DNA of 41,268 nucleotides from an uncultured Flavobacteriales bacterium (GCA_938085105.1 CALKGK010000026.1:1-41268), one strand, 5' to 3'; positions 1-8,470 are shown, counted from the first letter of the stretch. Program-made: numbers and translations. Notes: a model not told the origin generated them from the letters alone.

Positions 1-1041
1 TTCCAAGATGTCCATCACATTTTCAATGGCTCCAATGCCTTTTTGAAGTGTCCCAAACTGCGATGCTAGTCCGCCAATCGATCCTGCAACCAAGCCGGTC
101 ATCAACAAGAAAGCAAAAAACTGATCGGGGTTCAAAACACCTTCTTCAGCCAACTCAGAGCCCTGCCAAATGATAAGGGTAATCGCACCAAAGATGAAGA
201 CAATAATAAAGGACGAAAAAGCACCTCTCCAAATGGCACCTTTCATTGCATATTGTTTGATCTGGGTGATGCTGCCCACGTAGCGCAAGATTTCAAAGGC
301 TTCATTGGCGAAACTTTTCACGTTGATGATGCCCGTAAAGGTTTCTTGCACAATCACGTTGGATTCAGCCACTTTGTCTTGGGTTTTCTTGGAGAGTTTT
401 CTGATGAACCTGCCAAAAACAACGGCCACCACAATCATTACGGGCAAGGTGCCAAGCATGATGAAGGTAAGGGTGGGGGAGAAGTACAATAAAGCGAGAA
501 TACCGCCAATGATGATGATGAACTGACGAAACAGCTCCACCAAAGTGGTCGTAAACACGTCTTGAATACTGGTGATGTCAGACGAAATACGGCTGTTCAA
601 ATCGCCCACACGCTGCTCGTTGAAGTACTGCATGGGCATACGCACAAGCCGGGTGTAGGTGTCTTTCCGCAACTTGAGCATGATTTTTTCGGTGATGTCG
701 GCAAACATGTACACCCTTCCAAACGACATCACGGCTTGCACCAAAAGCACAATGAAGATCAACAAAGCAATGCTCTTCAAATCGTGCATGTCGATTTCCA
801 CATTAAAGTACTGCTGAATCTTTTCTTCTTGTGGTGACTGCGTTCCTACACCACCAAGTTGTCCCCATAAACGAGTTACCAAAAGGGTTAAAGCACTTGA
901 AATGGTAATGATGATGATGCCTATAAAGAAGGCGAAGCGATGGGGCTTGAGGTAGCGCAATATGCGAAGTGCACTTTTAAACGATTCCTTAGATAACTTT
1001 GCCTTTTTCGACTTATTTTCGCCCTTGTCTTTCTTGCTCAC
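1..1041 (-). CDS. MsbA-like ABC exporter, N-terminal membrane half (partial)
   Basis: The visible 347 residues run off the left edge. They show a lysine-rich cytoplasmic N-terminus, then a hydrophobic domain with about six membrane spans typical of type-I ABC exporters (first span about residues 33-55), the FGRVYMFADITEKIMLKLRK coupling region, and MQYFNEQRVGDLNSRISSDI, a hallmark of MsbA/lipid A-type exporters. The ATPase domain lies outside the window. Such proteins work as homodimers or heterodimers flipping lipids or drugs at the inner membrane; the substrate cannot be told here. I chose the GTG at 1041 because a TAnnTTTG box (1060-1067) sits just upstream and the protein then begins SKKDKG. 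An in-frame ATG at 1092 would add 17 residues but places the promoter box inside the gene. The family call is secure, the start less so. Confidence 0.85.
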   Translation of the reverse strand, partial: MSKKDKGENKSKKAKLSKESFKSALRILRYLKPHRFAFFIGIIIITISSALTLLVTRLWGQLGGVGTQSPQEEKIQQYFNVEIDMHDLKSIALLIFIVLLVQAVMSFGRVYMFADITEKIMLKLRKDTYTRLVRMPMQYFNEQRVGDLNSRISSDITSIQDVFTTTLVELFRQFIIIIGGILALLYFSPTLTFIMLGTLPVMIVVAVVFGRFIRKLSKKTQDKVAESNVIVQETFTGIINVKSFANEAFEILRYVGSITQIKQYAMKGAIWRGAFSSFIIVFIFGAITLIIWQGSELAEEGVLNPDQFFAFLLMTGLVAGSIGGLASQFGTLQKGIGAIENVMDILE

Positions 1042-1059
1042 GGTGGATAGAATTGAGCA

Positions 1060-1067
1060 CAAATTTA
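1060..1067 (-). promoter_or_regulatory. Bacteroidota -7 promoter box for the ABC exporter
   Basis: TAAATTTG on the minus strand matches TAnnTTTG. It ends 18 bases before the GTG start, so the predicted 5' leader is about 10-15 bases. No clear -33 TTG element is visible at the expected spacing. Confidence 0.5.
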
Positions 1068-1161
1068 CATTTTCTTCTTCCGTCTTCGTCATGAAAAAGT
1101 CACAGCGAAAAAAAGTGTGATAAAAAGATGAGTGAAGGTTTTGTGGGGATAAAAAAACATT

Positions 1162-1169
1162 TATCTTTG
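1162..1169 (+). promoter_or_regulatory. Bacteroidota -7 promoter box for rpmH
   Basis: TATCTTTG is a perfect TAnnTTTG. A TTTG at 1140-1143 lies 18 bases upstream and fits the -33 element, making this one of the best two-part promoters in the window. The leader to the rpmH ATG is about 30 bases. Confidence 0.75.
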
Positions 1170-1205
1170 CATCCCCTTTGAGAAAAGGCACAAAAAGCAA
1201 CGATT

Positions 1206-1373
1206 ATGAAAAGAACATTTCAACCATCAAGAAGAAAGCGCCGTAACAAGCACGGTTTCCGCAAGCGTATGTCAAGCGCCAATGGTCGTCGCGTGCTCGC
1301 TTCTCGCCGTAAAAAAGGACGTAAAAGTTTAACCGTTTCTGACGAGCGTCGTCATAAAGGAATCGTGCACTAA
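1206..1373 (+). CDS. rpmH: 50S ribosomal protein L34
   Basis: This short gene encodes 55 residues beginning [20 protein letters not shown]. It contains the L34 signature [18 protein letters not shown] and the later [13 protein letters not shown], and is extremely rich in Arg and Lys. L34 binds 23S rRNA in the large ribosomal subunit. The usual bacterial L34 is 44-53 residues; the extra C-terminal tail ([13 protein letters not shown]) resembles the slightly longer Bacteroidota form. It stands alone between its own promoter and a terminator, is divergent from the ABC exporter, and has no rnpA downstream, unlike the classical rpmH-rnpA pair. Confidence 0.97.
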   Translation: MKRTFQPSRRKRRNKHGFRKRMSSANGRRVLASRRKKGRKSLTVSDERRHKGIVH

Positions 1374-1398
1374 GCATTACTTTCCACGGAAATCATTG

Positions 1399-1430
1399 AA
1401 TCCCGTTCATCCAGTGAGCGGGATTTTTTT
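1399..1430 (+). terminator. Intrinsic terminator of rpmH
   Basis: The arms AATCCCG (1399-1405) and CGGGATT (1419-1425) form a GC-rich stem, followed by a run of T to 1430. It lies 25 bases after the rpmH stop. Confidence 0.8.
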
Positions 1431-1454
1431 GTGCCTTACTTTTCGAGAAACCCG

Positions 1455-1491
1455 TTTTTGAGCCGATTAGGAGGTTTATTCGGCTCAAAAA
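1455..1491. terminator. Bidirectional terminator between rpmH and the PPTase gene
   Basis: TTTTTGAGCCGA (1455-1466) and TCGGCTCAAAAA (1480-1491) are perfect 12-base complementary arms around a 13-base loop. The flanking T-run on one side and A-run on the other make it work in both directions, which suits two convergent genes. The left arm plus loop start (GAGCCGATTAG) recurs directly at 1504-1514. Confidence 0.75.
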
Positions 1492-1525
1492 AATGGAAAT
1501 CATGAGCCGATTAGCGGAAGGGGGA

Positions 1526-2152
1526 TTATTTTTCCATCACCGTACTCACCAACCAATGCCCATCTACCAAGGACTTATTTAATGTGTATTCCACAACTCC
1601 CTCGGGCAAATGAACTTGTGCTGAAAAAGGAGCTTCATCCAAATGAAAAGGAGCAACCCGCAACTGCTCTTTGAAGATGAGGTTCTCGCCATAAACCTTA
1701 AACAAAGATTCTTTAGCACTCCACAAAAGTGAAACATAGTCCAAAGGAGAGCTACTCGCAGCCGCGGCGGCCCATTCTTCTTCATGACAAAATTTGTCTT
1801 TGATCCGCATCATTTTTTCCTCGGCTTTTTGGATGTCTAAACCGCAGGGATGAGAACTCACCAATACCGCAACGTAGGGCAAACAATGGCTCAAAGAGAA
1901 ATGAATTTCATCATTCACGACCGGTTTTCCGTTATCCAAGTACGAAATGGGGTGATTAAAACCAATGGACTGGAGTAAAAGACGGGAAGCCAGCCACTCT
2001 TCTTGGCGTTTTTGGTGATGAAATTGCTCATAACGAAGGCGCTGAATGTTATTTAATTGTAAGGCTTCTAGGGCTTTATCAATTCCTTCCTTAAAATCCC
2101 AGAGGGCTAGGCGGGTGTGCTCGTTGAGCCAGATGTCGTTCAATAGTGGCAT
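1526..2152 (-). CDS. 4'-phosphopantetheinyl transferase superfamily protein
   Basis: This 208-residue protein is a Sfp/AcpT-type transferase, which moves the phosphopantetheine arm of CoA onto a serine of a carrier protein. Seen motifs are FSLSH (85-89), the Mg-binding CGLDIQ (103-108), and WSAKESLFK (144-152), matching the family pattern W-x-x-K-E-x-x-x-K. Length suits the shorter two-half Sfp form. Reading can extend 39 residues upstream, but those would overlap the ahcY start and its promoter, so the ATG at 2152 is preferred. A TAnnTTTG box lies 5 bases before that ATG. Whether the target is the fatty-acid ACP or a secondary-metabolism carrier cannot be judged from here. Confidence 0.88.
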   Translation of the reverse strand: MPLLNDIWLNEHTRLALWDFKEGIDKALEALQLNNIQRLRYEQFHHQKRQEEWLASRLLLQSIGFNHPISYLDNGKPVVNDEIHFSLSHCLPYVAVLVSSHPCGLDIQKAEEKMMRIKDKFCHEEEWAAAAASSSPLDYVSLLWSAKESLFKVYGENLIFKEQLRVAPFHLDEAPFSAQVHLPEGVVEYTLNKSLVDGHWLVSTVMEK

Positions 2153-2157
2153 GAAAA

Positions 2158-2165
2158 CAAAAGTA
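2158..2165 (-). promoter_or_regulatory. -7 promoter box for the PPTase gene
   Basis: TACTTTTG on the minus strand ends 5 bases before the ATG at 2152. This predicts a leaderless or nearly leaderless mRNA. Confidence 0.55.
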
Positions 2166-2216
2166 AGCCCAATTTGTAATGATAGTGCAAGATTAGTTAA
2201 GCAGAAAGCAAAGTTG

Positions 2217-2224
2217 TATCTTTG
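2217..2224 (+). promoter_or_regulatory. -7 promoter box for ahcY
   Basis: TATCTTTG matches TAnnTTTG perfectly, 27 bases before the ahcY ATG. The region is too short to hold a SAH or SAM riboswitch. Confidence 0.65.
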
Positions 2225-2251
2225 TAATCTGAAAAACACACATTTAAGATT

Positions 2252-3571
2252 ATGAGTGTATCCACACAAAATGTTACTATGACCTATAAAGTCAAAGACA
2301 TGAGCCTCGCAGCATGGGGCCGAAAAGAAATTGAATTGGCCGAGGCAGAAATGCCAGGTTTGATGGCGATTCGTGAAGAATTTGCAGCGTCAAAACCCCT
2401 AAAAGGTTCGCGCATTGCAGGTTGTCTTCACATGACCATTCAGACGGCCGTTTTGATTGAAACCCTTGTTGAACTTGGTGCTGATGTGCGCTGGGCTTCT
2501 TGTAACGTGTTTTCTACCCAAGATCACGCTGCTGCTGCCATTGCTGCTGCTGGGATTCCAGTGTTCGCATGGAAAGGTTTGACAGAAGAAGAGTACGAGT
2601 GGTGCGTTGAGCAAACTTTGTTCTTCGGCGACGATCAACAACCATTGAACATGATTTTGGATGATGGTGGTGATCTTACCAACATCGTTCTCGATAAATA
2701 CCCTGAAATCGCTAAAGGTGTAAAAGGTATTTCTGAAGAAACGACAACGGGTGTTCTCCGTCTTTACGATCGTGAAAAGAACGGTACCTTGATCATGCCT
2801 GCAATCAACGTAAATGATTCAGTAACAAAGTCGAAATTCGATAATAAATACGGATGCCGTGAAAGCTGTGTAGATGCGATTCGTCGTGCTACCGATGTGA
2901 TGATGGCTGGTAAAGTTGCTGCTGTTGCTGGTTTTGGTGATGTAGGTAAAGGTTCTGCAGAATCATTACGCAACGCAGGATGCCGTGTAATTGTTTCTGA
3001 AATCGATCCAATTTGCGCGCTTCAAGCTGCAATGGAAGGTTTCGAAGTGAAGAAAATGGCGGATGCTGTTCAAGAGGCAGACATCATTGTTACCGCTACT
3101 GGAAACAAGGACATTATCACAGGTCGTCATTTCGAGAGCATGAAAGACAAAGCGATCGTATGTAATATCGGTCACTTCGATAATGAAATCGATGTCGCTT
3201 GGTTGAACAACAATCACGGCGCTTCGAAAGATGAGATCAAGCCGCAGGTGGATAAGTACACCATCAACGGTAAAGACATCATTTTGTTGGCTGAAGGTCG
3301 CTTGGTAAACTTGGGTTGTGCTACAGGTCACCCTAGTTTTGTAATGTCGAACTCTTTCGCTAACCAAACGCTAGCTCAAATAGAGCTTTGGAACAACGCA
3401 TCTAACTACGACAACAAAGTGTACACTTTGCCGAAGCATTTGGATGAAAAAGTTGCTCGCTTGCACTTGGAGAAAATTGGTGTTGTTCTCGAAGAACTTA
3501 CAGCAGACCAAGCCAAGTACATTGGTGTGAATGTGGAAGGTCCATACAAAAACGACGAGTACCGTTACTAA
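2252..3571 (+). CDS. ahcY: Adenosylhomocysteinase (S-adenosylhomocysteine hydrolase)
   Basis: This 439-residue cytosolic enzyme splits S-adenosylhomocysteine into homocysteine and adenosine, removing the inhibitory by-product of methylation. Diagnostic stretches are [16 protein letters not shown] (57-72), [16 protein letters not shown], the NAD-binding GFGDVGKG (227-234), and the C-terminal YKNDEYRY that reaches into the partner subunit's NAD site. Length is normal for the bacterial form. It is a single gene with its own promoter and a terminator straight after. An in-frame ATG at codon 10 ([11 protein letters not shown]) is a possible alternative start. Confidence 0.98.
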   Translation: MSVSTQNVTMTYKVKDMSLAAWGRKEIELAEAEMPGLMAIREEFAASKPLKGSRIAGCLHMTIQTAVLIETLVELGADVRWASCNVFSTQDHAAAAIAAAGIPVFAWKGLTEEEYEWCVEQTLFFGDDQQPLNMILDDGGDLTNIVLDKYPEIAKGVKGISEETTTGVLRLYDREKNGTLIMPAINVNDSVTKSKFDNKYGCRESCVDAIRRATDVMMAGKVAAVAGFGDVGKGSAESLRNAGCRVIVSEIDPICALQAAMEGFEVKKMADAVQEADIIVTATGNKDIITGRHFESMKDKAIVCNIGHFDNEIDVAWLNNNHGASKDEIKPQVDKYTINGKDIILLAEGRLVNLGCATGHPSFVMSNSFANQTLAQIELWNNASNYDNKVYTLPKHLDEKVARLHLEKIGVVLEELTADQAKYIGVNVEGPYKNDEYRY

Positions 3572-3592
3572 GAACGGAACCACAATAAAATC

Positions 3593-3623
3593 AAAAAGCC
3601 CTTCTAAACAGAAGGGCTTTTTT
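3593..3623. terminator. Bidirectional terminator between ahcY and the FGE-fold gene
   Basis: AAAAAGCCCTTC and GAAGGGCTTTTT pair as a long stem with a 5-6 base loop. Its A-run and T-run edges allow termination of both convergent genes. Confidence 0.88.
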
Positions 3624-3669
3624 GTGCCTAAAATATTTTACGAAGACCTTAAGAGGGAAGGAGAAACGC

Positions 3670-4455
3670 TTATTCTTCAGTTCGGGGTTCGATGATCAAG
3701 AGCGGACGAAAGCCCAAATTAAAAGCTGATTTCTTGCACTCCAAGGTGTGTTCAATTGTGGACACACCCGCTGCCGTGTTCCAAGCTCCACCAATGCCCA
3801 TTTGTCCTTCGCTTAACCACTCTGCCACGTTTCCATTCATGTTGTATAAACCGAAATCGTTTGGGGCAAAAGTCTCAACGGGAACGGTCAAATCACCTTC
3901 TCGTTCAAATTCAAGGAAATTGCCCAGGAGGCAGCCCTTGGCATTTCGTGCATAAGGTCCTCCCCAAGCATAGGGTCGTTTTGCATTTCCTCCACGAGCT
4001 GCATATTGCCATTCTTCTTTGCTGGGTAATCGAAAAGTGAGGGTGTATTCATCCTGGACCTTGTTCCAATGATCACTCAACCATTGGCAGTACAACTCCG
4101 CTCCTTTCTTTCGAACGTTAACCACGGGATAGTCGGGCTTTTTAGCATATCCATTCACCCATTCTTGCGGGCGATCGACTTGCGCATAAAGCCAGTTCAT
4201 GCTGTCCAAGCGGGCTTCAGAAAGTTCTTCCAAACGATTTTCATGTTCCAAGTGCCACAAGAATTCAGCATAGTCCAGATTGCTTACTTCGCAACGAAAC
4301 ATGTAAAAGCCTCCTTCACCTTCTTGCTCGGGAATGTAGTTCACCACTTTCAAGTCGCGAAGTTCTTTTGGTAGGTGATGTTTTTTTCTCGGGCGGAAGG
4401 AAAAAGCACTGATGAGGATCGCGAAGAGTACAAGGATTGAAAATAGCTTTCGCAT
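3670..4455 (-). CDS. SUMF1/FGE-fold (PvdO/EgtB-type) exported protein
   Basis: A 261-residue protein with an N-terminal hydrophobic export segment (about 4-20), ending without a clear lipobox Cys. The rest matches the formylglycine-generating-enzyme fold: FRLPSKEEWQYAARGG (141-156), NDFGLYNMNGNVAEW (199-213), GIGGAWN where most members have RGGSW, and GFRP (248-251). The Cys residues needed for true FGE activity are not in a recognisable arrangement, so a structural or binding role like that of GldJ/GldK-type relatives is more likely than sulfatase activation. It follows the Rieske-like lipoprotein gene by 15 bases and is probably last in that operon. The fold is secure, the function unknown. 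Confidence 0.8.
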   Translation of the reverse strand: MRKLFSILVLFAILISAFSFRPRKKHHLPKELRDLKVVNYIPEQEGEGGFYMFRCEVSNLDYAEFLWHLEHENRLEELSEARLDSMNWLYAQVDRPQEWVNGYAKKPDYPVVNVRKKGAELYCQWLSDHWNKVQDEYTLTFRLPSKEEWQYAARGGNAKRPYAWGGPYARNAKGCLLGNFLEFEREGDLTVPVETFAPNDFGLYNMNGNVAEWLSEGQMGIGGAWNTAAGVSTIEHTLECKKSAFNLGFRPLLIIEPRTEE

Positions 4456-4470
4456 AAAGGGCTTTTTAAT

Positions 4471-4887
4471 TTAGTTGTAAATCCGAAGAATCGGTGGATT
4501 CCATTGGGTGTTGTAGGGTTCCAATTGAAAGGTAGCTGGGCCATTCATCACACTGCCGTCAATAATCAACCACTGAGACCCAGAACAGGGATCTTCGATG
4601 GTGATGTTGTCTTCCAGCACCTCCACCTGACAGCTCGCTTCAACGTCGTAAGTGCTGTGTCGGTCAAAAGCTACAAACTCATCTTGTGTATTGCGGTAAA
4701 TGATGATCCCTCTGCTTCCTCCATTCACATAAATCCACCCCGTTGGGACGTTGAGGTCTTGGTATGCAGGCAGGTTGATGTTGATGTCAAAATCAGTATT
4801 CACAAAAGGAATTTGCGTGTTTCGATCCCGGCAAGAACTGCTCATCAAGATCGATGCAAAAACAAGGTATGCGAGTTTTTTCAACAT
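4471..4887 (-). CDS. Degenerate Rieske-like lipoprotein
   Basis: The ATG at 4887 gives 138 residues with a lipoprotein-like signal ending SSSC (Cys 19). The C-terminal part has the layout of the small Rieske-like lipoproteins of Bacteroidota: FVAFDRHSTYDVEASC, then CSGSQWLIIDGSVMNGPA. In true Rieske proteins the ligand boxes are C-x-H and C-x-x-H; here they read CQV (Cys 86) and CSGS (Cys 101), so both His ligands are absent and no 2Fe-2S cluster is expected. A TTG nine bases further upstream would add three residues. It lies between tsaB and the FGE-fold gene with short gaps. The assignment rests on pattern resemblance and is moderate. Confidence 0.6.
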   Translation of the reverse strand: MLKKLAYLVFASILMSSSCRDRNTQIPFVNTDFDININLPAYQDLNVPTGWIYVNGGSRGIIIYRNTQDEFVAFDRHSTYDVEASCQVEVLEDNITIEDPCSGSQWLIIDGSVMNGPATFQLEPYNTQWNPPILRIYN

Positions 4888-4914
4888 GCTATTCAAACGA
4901 ATAATTCGGTACTA

Positions 4915-5640
4915 TTATTTCTTCTTGGCAAAAAGCTGTTTGGGCTTTCCTGCGATGAAGTCTTTGTGATAATAAGGCTCAAAATACGCTAAATCGAGGA
5001 ATTCTCCATCTCGAAATAACTTCAAGGCAAGGTCTCCCATGTCTCGAGCACTGGCTTCAATTCCAGAAACAATGCAGCCTTCATGAATGTTTGCGATAGA
5101 ATCTACTACGGGTAATTGAAGAATTTCTGCCGCCTTCACTGCTCCGTCTCCAAAGAACAAGGCTTGTGCTTTCACTTCCTGGTAACTGGTTTCATCCAAA
5201 GGTAAGGCGATGACTTCGTTTTCGCCCCATGCACTGCTACTTCCACTAAAAACACTAGTATAAACCTCCATGCGACGAGCATCAATCATAGGGACAAAGG
5301 CTCCCATCTGAGGTGCTTTTTTAGCCATTCCTGCGGCCATGTGATGCAGTGTGGGTATTCCGATGCAGGGCAAATCAAGTGCAAAGGCCAACCCTTTAGC
5401 GGCAGATGCACCGATGCGCAAGCCTGTGTAAGACCCCGGACCCAAGCTCACAGCAATGGCGTCCAAATCATGCCAATCCAATTCGCTGGCCTCAATGAGC
5501 TCGTCCATCATCGGGTGCAAAGACTCCCCGTGGATGTAGCCCTTGGGGTCAAAGCGCTCTAAGGCTTCCATGCCGGTGTCGCTCACCAATGCCACTGAAC
5601 ATTGATGAGTAGCGGTTTCAATACAAAGGATATTGGGCAT
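4915..5640 (-). CDS. tsaB: tRNA threonylcarbamoyladenosine biosynthesis protein TsaB
   Basis: This 241-residue protein is the TsaB partner of TsaD in making the t6A modification at position 37 of ANN-decoding tRNAs. It starts MPNILCIETATHQCSVAL, has the family's HGESLHPMMDE and the VSLGPGSYTGLRIGASAAKG loop, and lacks the metal-binding His motif of TsaD, which is what separates the two. Its ATG overlaps the stop of the upstream membrane-fusion gene (TAATG), so translation is probably coupled. Having tsaB as the third gene of an efflux operon is unusual. Confidence 0.95.
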   Translation of the reverse strand: MPNILCIETATHQCSVALVSDTGMEALERFDPKGYIHGESLHPMMDELIEASELDWHDLDAIAVSLGPGSYTGLRIGASAAKGLAFALDLPCIGIPTLHHMAAGMAKKAPQMGAFVPMIDARRMEVYTSVFSGSSSAWGENEVIALPLDETSYQEVKAQALFFGDGAVKAAEILQLPVVDSIANIHEGCIVSGIEASARDMGDLALKLFRDGEFLDLAYFEPYYHKDFIAGKPKQLFAKKK

Positions 5641-6965
5641 TATTCTTCGGTCTTTCCAGCGCTGATTTCTAGTGCAGTGCCATTTCGCAATTTACGGGAG
5701 ACTTGGTCGTAAGGACCAATAATCACCTTATCACCTTCGTTCAGTCCAGATTTAATTTCGATGTACTTACTGTCTTGAATTCCGGTTTCTACCACACGTA
5801 AAGCGGCTTTTCCATTTTCAACCACAAAAACACAAAGCACGGGTTCATCAGCTTCAGCATTTTCATCATCTCCACTTTCTAGACGCTCGCGCAAACTGGT
5901 GCTCGTGGTGTCGGTTCTTGTGGTAACGGCGCGCACAGGAATAGAGAGCCCACGACTACTCTCGCTTTGTATGTCAACAGTGGCAGACATCCCCGGTCGG
6001 AAAGGAGAATAGCTGATTCCTTGTCCTTTGCTCAAGTGAGCATAGCTTTCAGGCAGAATGCGGATTTTAACCGAGAAGTTGGTCACTTGATCCATGTTCA
6101 TGCTCATTCCATCAAGGGCGTTCAATGCGGTGTTTCCAATTTCAGTAACAACGCCTTTGAACTTTTCATCGAGGTAAGCATCCACCTCAACGATGGCGGT
6201 GTCTCCAAGATTCACTTTAACAATATCGCTTTCGTTCACCTCAACATTCACTTCCATTGTGCTCAGGTTGGAAACCTTCATGATGGTTTCCCCTTGAGTC
6301 ATTCCTGTTCCCAAAACGCGCTCACCTTCTTCCTTTGTGAGTGCCGTTACGGTGCCTGCTTGGGGTGCAATCAATTCCGTTCTGCCGAGATTATCTGCGG
6401 CTTCAGTTTTACTGGCTTGAGCACTTTTGATTTGAAATGAAGCACTTTTTACACTTTCCTCTGCTGCTTCGAGATCGGCTTGTGCAACTTCAAAGGTGGA
6501 GAGTACTTGGTCAAAATCGGCTTGAGAAATGGCGCCTTGTTCCAAAAGGGTTTGGTTTCGCTCAAAGTTTTTAGTGGCGACAAGGAATTGTGCTTCCGAT
6601 TGCGCCTTACGAGCTTTGGCACTGGCCAAATTCGATAGGGCGGTATTCAAGGAGGCATTGGCACGGTTCAAGGCTGATTCGTAAATGTCGGGATTGATTT
6701 TAACCAAGAGCTGACCCTTTTCTACAACTTCCCCTTCCTTCACTGGCAGTGAGATGATTTGTCCACTCACTTCCGCAGAGATCTTAACTTCAATTTCAGG
6801 TTGAATTTTTCCGCTGGCAGAAACCGTCTCTACTATACTTCTGATAGCAGGTTGCTCGGTTTCAACACTGGCATTGCCGCGGTTTTTATTCATCCCTACT
6901 GCAGCGAGCAGTACAATGATCACGAGGGCTCCCAAGATGAGGAGCCATTTGTTTCTTTTACTCAT
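5640..6965 (-). CDS. Efflux periplasmic adaptor (HlyD/MacA-type membrane-fusion protein)
   Basis: This 441-residue adaptor links an inner-membrane pump to an outer-membrane channel. It has one N-terminal membrane span (about 7-24), two half-lipoyl motifs (about 55-95 and 195-235) enclosing a long alpha-helical hairpin rich in Ala, Gln and Glu (about 95-195), then beta-barrel and membrane-proximal domains. The layout with the central coiled coil and ELIAPQAGTV is most like MacA, which normally serves a MacB ABC pump. No pump gene adjoins it here; the next gene is tsaB. It overlaps the TolC-type gene by one base (TAATG). Confidence 0.92.
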   Translation of the reverse strand: MSKRNKWLLILGALVIIVLLAAVGMNKNRGNASVETEQPAIRSIVETVSASGKIQPEIEVKISAEVSGQIISLPVKEGEVVEKGQLLVKINPDIYESALNRANASLNTALSNLASAKARKAQSEAQFLVATKNFERNQTLLEQGAISQADFDQVLSTFEVAQADLEAAEESVKSASFQIKSAQASKTEAADNLGRTELIAPQAGTVTALTKEEGERVLGTGMTQGETIMKVSNLSTMEVNVEVNESDIVKVNLGDTAIVEVDAYLDEKFKGVVTEIGNTALNALDGMSMNMDQVTNFSVKIRILPESYAHLSKGQGISYSPFRPGMSATVDIQSESSRGLSIPVRAVTTRTDTTSTSLRERLESGDDENAEADEPVLCVFVVENGKAALRVVETGIQDSKYIEIKSGLNEGDKVIIGPYDQVSRKLRNGTALEISAGKTEE

Positions 6966-8395
6966 TATTTAAAAGATAGGGCTTTTCCTTGGTAGAAGTC
7001 GAGCACTTTGGTTCTGAAAATGTAGTCGTACTTGTTTCGAATAAGATCGGCTTGAGCATTATCTCTTCGAATGCGTGAATTGGTGTAGTCAACGGCATTG
7101 ATTACTCCAGCTTCATATTGCACGGTGGCATATTCAAATGCGAGATTAGTAGCTTCCACACTGGCTTCTGCTGCGAGGTAGTTATTGTAAGCGGCTAGAG
7201 CGTCAGCATAGGCTCGTTCAACGTCTTGAGACAATTGTTGCTGGACTTGCTCTAAGGTGAATTCTGCCTGAAGTTGTCTCACCTTGTTTTGCGCAATGTT
7301 GGTCTTTGTATTGAACCCGTTGAAAATGGGAACCGTCAATTGAAAAAAGAGCGAGGAGTTGATGTTGTCGCTCAACTGATCACCGAAGGGCTTGGTTTCA
7401 AATTCATCGTAACCGAAAACAGGTGCAATAACGACTTCATTGGTGTTCTGAACAAGTCCGATCGGCTGATCTCCTTCATATTGCAGTTCACCCACAGGGA
7501 TGTTGTTCGCTCCTGAATATCCAGTTCCATAAGAGAAACTAACAGACAACCTCGGCGAGATGGCGCCTTTTGAGATGCTGAGGTCTTGTTCAGCGGCAAT
7601 AATTCCTGCTTGAGCACTCTTGATTTCAGGGAAGGTATTGACAGCATTCTCAACGGCCAATGCTGCACTTCCAGCCAAGGAACCCGCATCTGGCTCGAGG
7701 TCTTGTGGAGAGGCAACACTAAAGTTTTTGGCTTCGATGCCTTCAAGTCGGAGCAACTGAGTTAAACCGAGCATGGCAATGTTCAAGTTGTTCTCTGCAT
7801 TGACCACAGCAGCTTTGTCACTGGCGTTTTGGGCTTTGATCTCCATGAGATTTCCCTCTGGAGCAGCGCCTACTTCAACCAACTGTTCGATGCGTTTCAC
7901 TTGTTCGTCCGAGGATTCAAAATTAAAGCGAGCGATGTTGAGGAATTCCTGGTTGAAAAGTACGTTCAAAAAGGCGTTGGCCACATTCAGGGCAACGTCA
8001 TTTTTCATCTTCTGCAAATCGGCTTTGCTTCTTTCAATGTTTACGCTTCCCTGCTTATAGCTGTTCAGGATTTGAAAACCATTAAAGAGGGTCATGCCGG
8101 TGCTGATTCCAAAGCTGTTGGATTGAATTCGCTCTGTTGCGAAAGAGTTGGTGAAGGGGTCAATGGTTTGTCCCCAGTTGTACCCGTGCGATCCACTGGC
8201 ATTCAAGTTTGGCAGAAAGGCTCCAAGATTTCGATCTTGATTCAATTCCGTGAGCTCAAGATTGAGTTCGCTTTGTTTGATGGACAGGTTGTTCGACAGC
8301 GCGTGTTCAATGCATTTCTCAAGATCCCAAGGTCCTTGGGCGAAAGTCATTAGGGGAGAACAGCAAGCAATGAGAATCAGTTTGCGAATGGACAT
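6965..8395 (-). CDS. TolC-family outer membrane efflux protein
   Basis: The 476-residue product begins with a signal peptide (MSIRKLILIACCSPLMTFAQ). It shows the two-fold repeat of the outer membrane efflux family: CIEHALSNNLSIKQSELNLE near the N-terminus and the matching helical half later, with SGSHGYNWGQTIDPFTNSF typical of Bacteroidota members. As a trimer it would form the outer-membrane and periplasmic tunnel used by the adaptor encoded next. It is first in the operon and has its own TAnnTTTG promoter box. Confidence 0.93.
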   Translation of the reverse strand: MSIRKLILIACCSPLMTFAQGPWDLEKCIEHALSNNLSIKQSELNLELTELNQDRNLGAFLPNLNASGSHGYNWGQTIDPFTNSFATERIQSNSFGISTGMTLFNGFQILNSYKQGSVNIERSKADLQKMKNDVALNVANAFLNVLFNQEFLNIARFNFESSDEQVKRIEQLVEVGAAPEGNLMEIKAQNASDKAAVVNAENNLNIAMLGLTQLLRLEGIEAKNFSVASPQDLEPDAGSLAGSAALAVENAVNTFPEIKSAQAGIIAAEQDLSISKGAISPRLSVSFSYGTGYSGANNIPVGELQYEGDQPIGLVQNTNEVVIAPVFGYDEFETKPFGDQLSDNINSSLFFQLTVPIFNGFNTKTNIAQNKVRQLQAEFTLEQVQQQLSQDVERAYADALAAYNNYLAAEASVEATNLAFEYATVQYEAGVINAVDYTNSRIRRDNAQADLIRNKYDYIFRTKVLDFYQGKALSFK

Positions 8396-8414
8396 TGGTA
8401 AAGGTGATTTTGCA

Positions 8415-8422
8415 CAAACTTA
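8415..8422 (-). promoter_or_regulatory. -7 promoter box for the TolC-adaptor-tsaB operon
   Basis: TAAGTTTG on the minus strand matches TAnnTTTG and ends 19 bases before the TolC-type ATG. No -33 element is obvious. Confidence 0.55.
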
Positions 8423-8470
8423 ATTATTATCCCTTGCCCGTAGTGCTAGGGAGGCGAAAACTATGTTAAA

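Noticed and set aside
253-837. Plus-strand reading frames opposite the ABC exporter
   Set aside because: They are mirror frames of the exporter gene with His/Asn-rich, family-less translations.
3670-4455. True sulfatase-activating FGE
   Set aside because: The catalytic Cys arrangement and the RGGSW motif are not seen, and no sulfatase gene is near.
8430-8452. TCCCT/AGGGA hairpin between the OmpA and TolC genes
   Set aside because: The stem is only five bases with no T-run, so it is not a convincing terminator or attenuator.
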